The position numbers and the translations under genes were made by a program. From Prevotella sp. (GTDB taxonomy: Bacteria; Bacteroidota; Bacteroidia; Bacteroidales; Bacteroidaceae): 6,904 bases of DNA. Below, one piece after another: positions 1 to 5,037 of the stretch. The stretch is taken from positions 1 through 6,904 of the forward strand of contig JAJPZE010000146.1 of assembly GCA_021204565.1 (NCBI GenBank), in the 5' to 3' direction. The notes below the pieces were generated by a model, which worked only from the letters and a program-made list of their open reading frames with translations, had not been told where the DNA came from and searched no databases. Numbering within the stretch: position 1 is the first letter of the stretch; each line of letters begins with the position of its first letter.

Positions 1-520
1 TTGTATCCGTTATCGTTGCGTCTAAGATGGTTGCGACCAGCTCGCCGGAGTACTCATCGGTGATTGCGCTGCCAAACGTTGCGGCGGCTGTGATGCTCAT
101 ACCGCTGTACGTCATACTCAGGCTCATCTCCGCGTTGAGTTCGTATTCGCTCATCACTGCATTAAACACGACGGGCACCTCGCCCATAGTCGTGCCGACC
201 CAAGTTGTAACGCTTTCGTCGTCGCCCTCTTGTATCTCGATATCTTTCTCGGCGGAAAGGAGCACGTTGCCGTTGCCCATATCAACGCCCTCGATGTCGG
301 ATATAACCACCGTGCCGACATTAACGGTCATCACCAAAACCTTTACGCTGAGGTTCGGAAGAGTAAATGTATAGTTGCCGTTTTCTTGCTGCGTAACGCT
401 TACGGTAGTCTCTGTTGTCGTGGTTGACCCCATAACCGTCAGGGCGAGGTCATCGGTAAAGTCGTTGGCATTAGCTGCCAACGCAAGGCTCATAAAGAGC
501 AGTGTAAAAATCTTTTTCAT
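1..520 (-). CDS. Secreted calycin-like domain protein, C-terminus beyond window
   Basis: The gene reads leftward from the ATG at 520 and is still open at base 1, giving 173 codons. Residues 1-18 form a signal peptide (MKKIFTLLFMSLALAANA, cleavage likely after ANA), so the product is exported. Residues about 21-149 resemble the Bacteroidales calycin-like domain (lipocalin-type beta-barrel fold, PF13944 by my recognition): FTDDLALTV at the start, VSVTQQENGNYTFTL, IEIQEGDD, then a W107-V-G and GEVPV segment. Residues 157-173 (YSGELVATILDATITDT) resemble the domain's own opening strand, so a second copy may begin where the window ends. A second in-frame ATG at 529 would add only three residues. 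I see no promoter in the 89 bp upstream, so it is probably transcribed with the beta-barrel and PCMD genes. Family assignment is fairly safe; the ligand is unknown. Confidence 0.8.
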   Translation of the reverse strand, partial: MKKIFTLLFMSLALAANANDFTDDLALTVMGSTTTTETTVSVTQQENGNYTFTLPNLSVKVLVMTVNVGTVVISDIEGVDMGNGNVLLSAEKDIEIQEGDDESVTTWVGTTMGEVPVVFNAVMSEYELNAEMSLSMTYSGMSITAAATFGSAITDEYSGELVATILDATITDT

Positions 521-567
521 ATAATGCATTTAATGGTTTAATCTCTCATAAGCAAGCCGCCGGGCAA

Positions 568-596
568 CGTAACGCCCTTTATAACCGGGCGTTACG
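568..596 (-). terminator. Intergenic hairpin, possible weak terminator or attenuator
   Basis: A perfect 10-bp inverted repeat (CGTAACGCCC at 568-577, GGGCGTTACG at 587-596) surrounds a 9-nt loop. It lies between the stop of the beta-barrel gene and the start of the calycin-like gene. The stem can be lengthened by pairing CCGCC (557-561) with GGCGG (596-600) across a bulge. No T-run follows in the direction of transcription, so it does not look like a standard intrinsic terminator. It may partly reduce readthrough or protect the upstream mRNA end. Confidence 0.4.
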
Positions 597-609
597 GCGG
601 TGGCGGGGT

Positions 610-1575
610 TTATAATTTCTTGTAAATACCTAATGTTGCGTAGAGCGGGTACATAGTGTACGACACGGTTGTGAACGAGCTTTTGAATATCCCGTTCATA
701 CCCCATTGCAGGTCGGCATACAGCCCTACGGAGCGCGTAAGGTTCCAATCAACGCCGAAGTCGAGCCCCCAGAGGACGCGCCGCATATCATTGGAGAAGT
801 CGAAGTCGCCGCGCTGGTCGGAGCTCGTACCTACCTCGAGACGCTCCCCCGTGGGGTATTGATACTTGTGAGGAACGGTGCGCAACAAGTTCACGCGCTG
901 TTCGTTTGTCAACTGCGAATTAGCGAAATCGATGACATCATCCATGCTCAGGACCGACAAATCCATGCCTTCGGGCACCAACGACGACAGCTTGCCCGAC
1001 GTTATTTGCGAGTAAATATAATTCGCGTCAATCTGATACAGCGAGGATATAGCCCGCAGATAACCGTTGTAAGCATATCCGCTGAAGTTGCGGCTGACCA
1101 CGAAAGAGATGTACGGACCGAAACGGAGACTCACTTTCTTCGACACGTCGTACCCGGCGAAGACCGGGATGGAGATAGTCCAGAGATTGGACGCAAGGTT
1201 GACTTTACCCGTGAAATACCCCACCACAGGCTCGCCTCCGCGCACCATCTCGACATAATAAGCTTTCGCGTCGGCATCTATCCGCATCGACTTGCGATCC
1301 ACTCTCAGCCCGCTCACGATATTGAAATCATGCTTGAGCGGAACGGTTACATACGAGGCGAACTGCGGGTTGAAGTGTAGCGATAACGAGTTCAGGTGCC
1401 GTATACAAGCGGGCATGCCGAGCGGCATCGTACCCCCTAAGTTGTCGCCGAAGCGTATGTCGTAGGCGGGTTTATGCGGACTCTCGCTTTCGTTACTGTC
1501 TTTTTGTCCTCCTTTTGCAATGCAGTCGACATTGAGCGCGAAGAGGAGTATTGCCAATACAATAAGGTATTTCAT
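610..1575 (-). CDS. Outer-membrane beta-barrel (porin-family) protein
   Basis: This 321-residue protein is predicted to sit in the outer membrane. Residues 1-20 are a signal peptide, followed by a short hydrophilic linker rich in K, S and E (21-36). Alternating hydrophobic strands follow: LSLHFNPQFASYVTVPL (64-80), FNIVSGLRV (84-92), a run over 126-165 containing WTISIPVFAGYDV and VSLRFGPYISFVV, and a C-terminal set over 268-321. The last strand (YPLYATLGIYKKL) ends the chain, as is usual for barrel proteins. A long polar stretch at about 170-262, with GYLRAIS and YPTGERLEVG, would form a large surface loop or plug. The pattern fits the OMP_b-brl family found beside PCMD lipoproteins in Bacteroidales. 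It starts 60 nt after the PCMD gene with no visible promoter between, so they are likely one transcript. The cargo or partner is unknown. Confidence 0.8.
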   Translation of the reverse strand: MKYLIVLAILLFALNVDCIAKGGQKDSNESESPHKPAYDIRFGDNLGGTMPLGMPACIRHLNSLSLHFNPQFASYVTVPLKHDFNIVSGLRVDRKSMRIDADAKAYYVEMVRGGEPVVGYFTGKVNLASNLWTISIPVFAGYDVSKKVSLRFGPYISFVVSRNFSGYAYNGYLRAISSLYQIDANYIYSQITSGKLSSLVPEGMDLSVLSMDDVIDFANSQLTNEQRVNLLRTVPHKYQYPTGERLEVGTSSDQRGDFDFSNDMRRVLWGLDFGVDWNLTRSVGLYADLQWGMNGIFKSSFTTVSYTMYPLYATLGIYKKL

Positions 1576-1635
1576 TTGTTTTTATTCGTTATCTTTTCGT
1601 TCGCTTTCGCTTGAATTATTGCCGGAGCTATTGCC

Positions 1636-2781
1636 TTATTCCTCTACGATAACAGAGAAGTTATCGATGTACAGCGTGCTCCCTACGGCGCCCTCGTAAT
1701 AGCTGCCCCGCTTGCTCGAAGAGCAAACAATAGACAGGTTATAACCCATATTGGCGAGCAGTTCGGGGTCGACCTCGTCCCAGTAATCAATCGCTATATC
1801 GAAGTATGTCCACTCCGTTGTCGGCACGACATCAACATCGCCCCTGCCGACGCGCAACTCGCTATCGGCGGTGTTCTCGCCCGTAAGCACGACGTAGTTG
1901 CCGTCGGCGTCATGGTTGCGGTAAAGTTGGATATAGAGCGCCGCGGTATCCTCTGTGTCGAGCTTGTTCCCCGAGCGATCCATCATCTCTTCGCCGGGAG
2001 TGTACTTGTAATAACCTGTCATGCGGACGGGCTTGAAGTTAACCGGCAGACCGAACAACGTGCTCTGCAACGTCGCCGTCAACGCCTTCGACAAGTCGAA
2101 CGAGCCGAGGAAGAAGTTGCCCGCGGCTATGCGCTTGTTCGTTATCGTGCCCCATGCGCCGAGGTCGCAAGTGGTTAATTTGACGCACGGACCGCCGTCG
2201 ACGCCGCCTGTCGGGTCGGGTAACGACGGATATTCCTCTATGCCCGCCGTGCCGCGTGCAAGGGCAAAGCCGGGATTGGCACTGCCCCAATCGGGCTCTT
2301 CGTCGTTGCTGTAATCCGACCACACATAATATTTGCCCGAATCGTCCAAATAATAATTATCAAAAGAGAAGTATGTAGGCAACACCTGCGGGGAGAAGCG
2401 CACGTTGTACGTCCGGGTCGATTTTGCGTTGCCCGGGCTAACGACAGTGTATGTCTGCCCGCCGTTGGAGAAGTCTAAAACCGTACCGCTCGCGGGAGTA
2501 ATCGTCGCCCCTTCCGTAATATTAAATTGGGGCGCAAGAGCCGTAAGCAGCAACGAATCGATGTCTTTCCTGACGTTAAACGTGATTATAGACGACGAAT
2601 AATCCGCATTGATGACCGCAGAGGTATCGCTCGCTTGATAAAAAAATGTTGACCAATCCCCGTTGTCAAAGTGCACCCATGCATCAGTTATGTCCGCCTC
2701 CCAAGTAAGCTCCTCATCCTTAATACACGACACGCACAAGACAGACAACAAACAGACTGCAAAGAGATTTCTTAATAACAT
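1636..2781 (-). CDS. Surface-exposed PCMD-domain lipoprotein
   Basis: A 381-residue lipoprotein. I chose the ATG at 2781: an in-frame ATG at 2991 would place translation start upstream of the promoter at 2844-2813 and add 70 residues that hide the signal peptide. Residues 1-18 are a lipoprotein signal (LLSVLCVSC, lipidated Cys19). C19 is followed by I-K-D-E-E, which matches the Lys plus two acidic residues described as the surface-export signal of Bacteroidota lipoproteins. Residues about 60-129 look like an Ig-type beta-sandwich (ITPASGTVLDFSNGG, TYTVVS). Residues about 136-381 match the PCMD domain (putative carbohydrate metabolism domain, PF13201): AAGNFFLGSFD, PVRMTGYYKYTPG, SSSKRGSYYEGAVGSTLYIDNF. 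The family name is historical and the biochemical function is not established. It is the first gene of the probable operon with the barrel and calycin-like genes. Confidence 0.87.
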   Translation of the reverse strand: MLLRNLFAVCLLSVLCVSCIKDEELTWEADITDAWVHFDNGDWSTFFYQASDTSAVINADYSSSIITFNVRKDIDSLLLTALAPQFNITEGATITPASGTVLDFSNGGQTYTVVSPGNAKSTRTYNVRFSPQVLPTYFSFDNYYLDDSGKYYVWSDYSNDEEPDWGSANPGFALARGTAGIEEYPSLPDPTGGVDGGPCVKLTTCDLGAWGTITNKRIAAGNFFLGSFDLSKALTATLQSTLFGLPVNFKPVRMTGYYKYTPGEEMMDRSGNKLDTEDTAALYIQLYRNHDADGNYVVLTGENTADSELRVGRGDVDVVPTTEWTYFDIAIDYWDEVDPELLANMGYNLSIVCSSSKRGSYYEGAVGSTLYIDNFSVIVEE

Positions 2782-2812
2782 ATTGTTCGCAATGTCGATT
2801 ATTTGTGCGCGG

Positions 2813-2844
2813 CAAAGGTACAATATTTCCGTATAATGAACAAA
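2813..2844 (-). promoter_or_regulatory. Bacteroidota-type promoter for the PCMD operon
   Basis: Read on the minus strand, TTTG (2844-2841) and TACCTTTG (2820-2813) are separated by exactly 20 bp, matching the Bacteroidota -33 TTTG and -7 TAnnTTTG elements. An A/T-rich run of eight A's on the plus strand lies just upstream (from about 2852). The -7 element ends 31 nt before the ATG at 2781, giving a short leader. This placement decides the start codon of the lipoprotein gene. Confidence 0.82.
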
Positions 2845-2922
2845 AACAATTAAAAAAAACATATATTGAAGCCCGCGCGGGAGCCATATGGTCAAAAGCG
2901 TCTGCGGCATTAAGATGGTGCC

Positions 2923-2949
2923 TGCACTATCGCCTGCAACAATAGTGCA
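2923..2949. repeat. 8-bp inverted repeat (TGCACTAT / ATAGTGCA)
   Basis: TGCACTAT at 2923-2930 and ATAGTGCA at 2942-2949 are perfect reverse complements around an 11-nt loop. The right arm is part of the 12-bp sequence AATAGTGCAAGC, which recurs at 3098-3109. The heptamer GCCTGCA also occurs twice here (2920-2926 and 2932-2938). Confidence 0.55.
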
Positions 2950-3109
2950 AGCCGGGTTGTGCGTAACGTATTGATAATCAATGCCGAGCATGACCCCATA
3001 TCATGGGTGCCCTTAACCCCATATTAAGGTACCCCATAACCCCATATTAAGGGTACCCATGATATGGGGTCACGCTCCGCAAGAGCCGGTGTGTCAAAAT
3101 AGTGCAAGC
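2941..3109. repeat. 12-bp direct repeats flanking the main hairpin
   Basis: AATAGTGCAAGC occurs exactly at 2941-2952 and again at 3098-3109. The two copies bracket the tandem/inverted repeat at 2986-3077. They could be the remains of a target-site duplication, or copies of a family-wide intergenic motif. The 12-bp match is longer than expected by chance over this distance, but no mobile gene lies between the copies. Confidence 0.5.
2986..3077. repeat. Three 23-bp tandem units capped by an inverted copy
   Basis: Three units follow head to tail at 2991-3013, 3014-3036 and 3037-3060. Each opens T-R-A-CCCCATAT and continues to a GGGTACCC-like end. Units two and three differ mainly by one inserted G; unit one is more diverged. 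TGACCCCATATCATGGGT (2991-3008) returns as its exact reverse complement at 3055-3072. The arms extend to GAGC (2986-2989) and GCTC (3074-3077), making a 31-position stem with one A/C mismatch and one G/T pair around a 30-nt loop. CCCCATAT occurs three times (2994, 3017, 3040) and ATATGGGG once (3062), so the single right arm could pair in more than one register. It lies about 145 bp upstream of the PCMD promoter. Confidence 0.85.
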
Positions 3110-3160
3110 GGATGTCTGCCGCCGTCCCGGCATACCGCCCGCCGGCTCTTTGCCCGAGCG
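3073..3160. repeat. Second inverted repeat, sharing an arm with the first
   Basis: AAGAGCCGG (3081-3089) is the exact reverse complement of CCGGCTCTT (3142-3150), around a 52-nt G/C-rich centre. Allowing short bulges, the arms extend outward to CGCTC (3073-3077) and GAGCG (3156-3160). Bases 3074-3077 are also used by the outer end of the 2986-3077 stem, so the complete forms of the two structures would exclude each other. Confidence 0.55.
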
Positions 3161-3202
3161 CAAAAACAAAAGCGGTTGCCAATCAAACGATTGACAACCG
3201 CT
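3161..3202 (-). terminator. Intrinsic terminator of the tRNA-Lys gene
   Basis: On the minus strand a 14-bp stem (3202-3189 pairing with 3184-3171, one G/T pair) closes a 4-nt loop and is followed directly by TTTTGTTTTTG. It begins 5 nt after the tRNA 3' end. Stem length, loop and T-run make this a strong Rho-independent terminator, so the tRNA is a single-gene unit. Confidence 0.9.
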
Positions 3203-3207
3203 CTATG

Positions 3208-3280
3208 TACACCGCCAGGGGCTCGAACCCTGGACACCCTGATTAAGAGTCAGGTGCTCTACCAACTGAGCTAGCGGTGC
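3208..3280 (-). tRNA. tRNA-Lys (anticodon CTT)
   Basis: The 73-nt minus-strand sequence folds as a full cloverleaf: acceptor GCACCGC/GCGGTGT, D arm GCTC-AGTTGGTA-GAGC, anticodon arm CCTGA-CTCTTAA-TCAGG, 5-nt variable loop GTGTC, and T arm CAGGG-TTCGAGC-CCCTG. The anticodon CTT reads the lysine codon AAG. The discriminator base is A, and the next bases are CAT, so CCA must be added after transcription. The first acceptor pair is G1-U72 rather than a Watson-Crick pair; the other six are regular. It has its own promoter (3337-3306) and terminator (3202-3161). Confidence 0.96.
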
Positions 3281-3305
3281 TTCCGCCCTCAAAGAAAAGC
3301 GAGCG

Positions 3306-3337
3306 CAAAGGTAAATTGTTCGGCTGAACCAGCCAAA
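3306..3337 (-). promoter_or_regulatory. Bacteroidota-type promoter for tRNA-Lys
   Basis: On the minus strand TTTG (3337-3334) and TACCTTTG (3313-3306) are separated by 20 bp, the same -7 octamer and spacing as the PCMD promoter. The -7 box ends 25 nt before the first tRNA base. The spacer carries a small inverted repeat, GGCTG/CAGCC (3322-3334). Confidence 0.8.
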
Positions 3338-3370
3338 CTTTTCAAAGGAATTTTTATATCCCGCGCTCTT

Positions 3371-3922
3371 TCAGTCGTCCGCCATCATCCCCGCTCTGAG
3401 CCTCTTCACCGAGTTGAGATCGGTGAAATAAGAGAGCAAGGTGTAGCCGAATTCGAACGCCGCACCGGGTCCGTATGCGGTTATGATATTGTGGTCGATT
3501 ACGACTTTCTCCCCCGTGTAAAACGCTCCCGTGAGGTATTTCTCAAAGCCGGGATAACATGTCGCGCGCAGTCCGTCGAGCAGTCCGAGTTTGCCCAACA
3601 CCATCGGAGCGGCGCATATTGCCCCTATAAGCCCTTTCCTTTTGTCGTGAGCGACAAGGGCTTTACCTAATCTATAACACGCCGCAAGGTTCTCCGCACC
3701 GGGCATTCCTCCGGGCAAAACAATCATCTTCGCGTCGAGTAAATCCGATTCGCGAAGCAAGTTGTCAGCCTTAACGACGACGGAGTGAGCCGACGTAACA
3801 TACCGGCTTTCCTTAATGCCGACCGTCTCAACGGGGACGCCCGCACGGCGCAGAATATCCACCGGAGCGAATGCTTCAACTTCCTCAAAGCCGTCCGCTA
3901 AAATAACATATACCTTATCCAT
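3371..3922 (-). CDS. DJ-1/PfpI family protein (ThiJ/YajL-like)
   Basis: A 183-residue cytoplasmic protein, the normal length for a single-domain DJ-1 family member. Diagnostic features are VILADGFEEVEAFAPVDILRRAG (residues 6-28), with Glu16 in the place of the conserved active-site glutamate of human DJ-1; LPGGMPGAENL (69-79); the nucleophile elbow GAICAAP with Cys103; ATCYPGFE (120-127); and GPGAAFEF (151-158). The family includes redox-sensing proteins with reported glyoxalase III or deglycase activity, roles still debated, so I do not name a substrate. It has its own promoter (4027-3997) and a leader of up to about 70 nt. No terminator is visible between its stop and the tRNA promoter 33 bp further on, so some readthrough into the tRNA is possible. 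Confidence 0.93.
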   Translation of the reverse strand: MDKVYVILADGFEEVEAFAPVDILRRAGVPVETVGIKESRYVTSAHSVVVKADNLLRESDLLDAKMIVLPGGMPGAENLAACYRLGKALVAHDKRKGLIGAICAAPMVLGKLGLLDGLRATCYPGFEKYLTGAFYTGEKVVIDHNIITAYGPGAAFEFGYTLLSYFTDLNSVKRLRAGMMADD

Positions 3923-3996
3923 AGTTCTTCGTTTCGAGTTTTATAAGTAAACAACAACGCGGGGTCTCTCGACGAGATTACCTATATGCGAACACG

Positions 3997-4027
3997 CAAA
4001 AGTATAATTTTATTTCCCGCAAGCAAA
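3997..4027 (-). promoter_or_regulatory. Bacteroidota-type promoter for the DJ-1 family gene
   Basis: On the minus strand TTTG (4027-4024) and TACTTTTG (4004-3997) are 19 bp apart, fitting the -33/-7 consensus. The elements lie just after the stop codon of the zinc-ribbon gene (4050), so the DJ-1 gene can be expressed independently of the upstream pair. The -7 box ends 74 nt before the ATG. Confidence 0.75.
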
Positions 4028-4049
4028 CACTTTTATTCATTTTTAACCG

Positions 4050-5033
4050 TTAGATATTCATTTCCCCGCAGTGGGGACAGCGCCCCTTTTTCCTCATCTT
4101 CGCCCCGCACCTGCCGCATTCATACGGGCAGTACGCATATCGGAAATAGCGGTATAAGGCAACGGCGATATACGCGGCGAGAAGCGGATAGCCGACGTAG
4201 AGCCGTGTCGTAGTCGTGAAAAGGATGTACGCGACGACACAAACCGCTCCGACACTGCCCGAATAGAGCAATGCCTTTGCGGGGGGAAGAGTGCGGAACA
4301 CCACATCGACTACGGCGAGCGCGACAATAATCATCGCCCAAACGGATACAAGGAACAGGGAAAGGACAGGCGGCGTGGCGAACGGATTAAGCGTCGGACG
4401 GAAATAAAAATCTATCCACGCCTCGGGCGCGAACATCTGTATCGAGGCGTATAACGTTGCGGCGAGAGCTGTTAGAAGGCAGAGAAGCGTGGGGTAGAAC
4501 GAGGGTATATCGCGCCAATGCACAAACGGAGCGTCTTTGCGACGCAGTATGACGACTATGTATATCGTAGCTATGACGACGAGAAAACCGATAAACAGAT
4601 AGAGATGAGCGCCGGAGAAGAGGCTTATGAACTGCGATATGGGGTCGTCGGGGACGGCTTCGGAGAGCAACCGACCCTCGTGCAACCACCCGAAGCGCGC
4701 GCGTTCGTCAGCCACCTCCACCCATACGGAGTCGAGCGTGTCGCGGGGAATAACACGTATGTCGGCAACGACTATGCGCTCGTTCTTGTGTATTGCAAAC
4801 GTATCAATCACCGGCACGTCAGCCACTTTCTCCTCCGGTTGCACGCGCAACAAAACGATTGAATCAACGTCGACAACAAAGTTATAATTCTTTACGAGCC
4901 TATGTCCGCCGCCCCGCGCGAGGGTGTCCGCCGTGCGCGAAGAGAGGTTCCGCGTGTCGTGCATCTCCGGTCGCGGTTTCTGATAACAACCGGCAAGGAG
5001 AAGAACAGTGAATATAATGAGGAGCCGGCGCAT
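4050..5033 (-). CDS. Lipobox membrane protein: SH3-like, five TM spans, zinc ribbon
   Basis: A 327-residue protein that I recognise only by its parts. Residues 1-16 (LLLAGC, Cys16) form a classic lipobox. Residues about 57-123 look like a bacterial SH3-type domain, with WVEVA and GWLHEGRLL near its end. Five hydrophobic segments follow at about 143-163, 181-201, 222-246, 254-272 and 279-296. The tail has C302, C306-x2-C309 and C319-x2-C322, a zinc-ribbon pattern with one extra cysteine. If the lipobox is cleaved, the N-terminus is periplasmic and five spans put the zinc ribbon in the cytoplasm; if it stays as a sixth span, the tail is still cytoplasmic. The start is 4 nt after the stop of the rlhA-like gene, so both are almost surely on one transcript and perhaps translationally coupled. 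The role is unknown; a signalling or envelope-sensing part is only a guess. Confidence 0.85.
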   Translation of the reverse strand: MRRLLIIFTVLLLAGCYQKPRPEMHDTRNLSSRTADTLARGGGHRLVKNYNFVVDVDSIVLLRVQPEEKVADVPVIDTFAIHKNERIVVADIRVIPRDTLDSVWVEVADERARFGWLHEGRLLSEAVPDDPISQFISLFSGAHLYLFIGFLVVIATIYIVVILRRKDAPFVHWRDIPSFYPTLLCLLTALAATLYASIQMFAPEAWIDFYFRPTLNPFATPPVLSLFLVSVWAMIIVALAVVDVVFRTLPPAKALLYSGSVGAVCVVAYILFTTTTRLYVGYPLLAAYIAVALYRYFRYAYCPYECGRCGAKMRKKGRCPHCGEMNI

Positions 5034-5037
5034 AGAT

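Larger units (their letters stand above)
2845..3160. other. Non-coding, repeat-rich intergenic region
   Basis: This stretch between the tRNA terminator and the PCMD promoter holds no gene I can support. The only minus-strand frame is an upstream extension of the lipoprotein gene, which lies before its promoter. It contains a 10-bp palindrome (CCCGCGCGGG, 2872-2881), a small hairpin, a pair of 12-bp direct repeats, a tandem/inverted repeat element and a second inverted repeat; the last four are listed separately. Such density of repeats suggests a decayed or small non-autonomous element, or a structured RNA. No transposase or recombinase is present in the window. Confidence 0.6.

Noticed and set aside
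706..1380. Long plus-strand open frame (224 codons) opposite the beta-barrel gene
   Set aside because: Its product shows no domain or signal, it has no promoter, and it lies wholly antisense to a gene with a clear signal peptide and barrel pattern.
2936..2945. Additional -7-like box (TATTGTTG) on the minus strand
   Set aside because: One mismatch to TAnnTTTG and no TTTG at the proper distance upstream.
2782..2991. 70-residue N-terminal extension of the PCMD lipoprotein frame up to the ATG at 2991
   Set aside because: The promoter at 2844-2813 lies inside it, it would bury the lipoprotein signal peptide, and its codons cross the repeat-rich region.
2813..3077. Phase-variable (invertible) promoter for the PCMD operon
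   Set aside because: The long inverted arms flank only 30 nt and do not bracket the promoter; I found no longer matching arms around 2813-2844 and no invertase gene.
2986..3077. CRISPR array
   Set aside because: The units are contiguous, with no unique spacers between them, and no cas gene is nearby.
3059..3274. Plus-strand open frame running across the tRNA terminator into the tRNA
   Set aside because: It overlaps the inverted repeats, the terminator and the antisense strand of tRNA-Lys, and has no protein-like features.
3208..3280. tRNA-Lys as an integration (att) site for a genomic island
   Set aside because: No partial copy of the tRNA 3' end is seen elsewhere in the window and no integrase is present.
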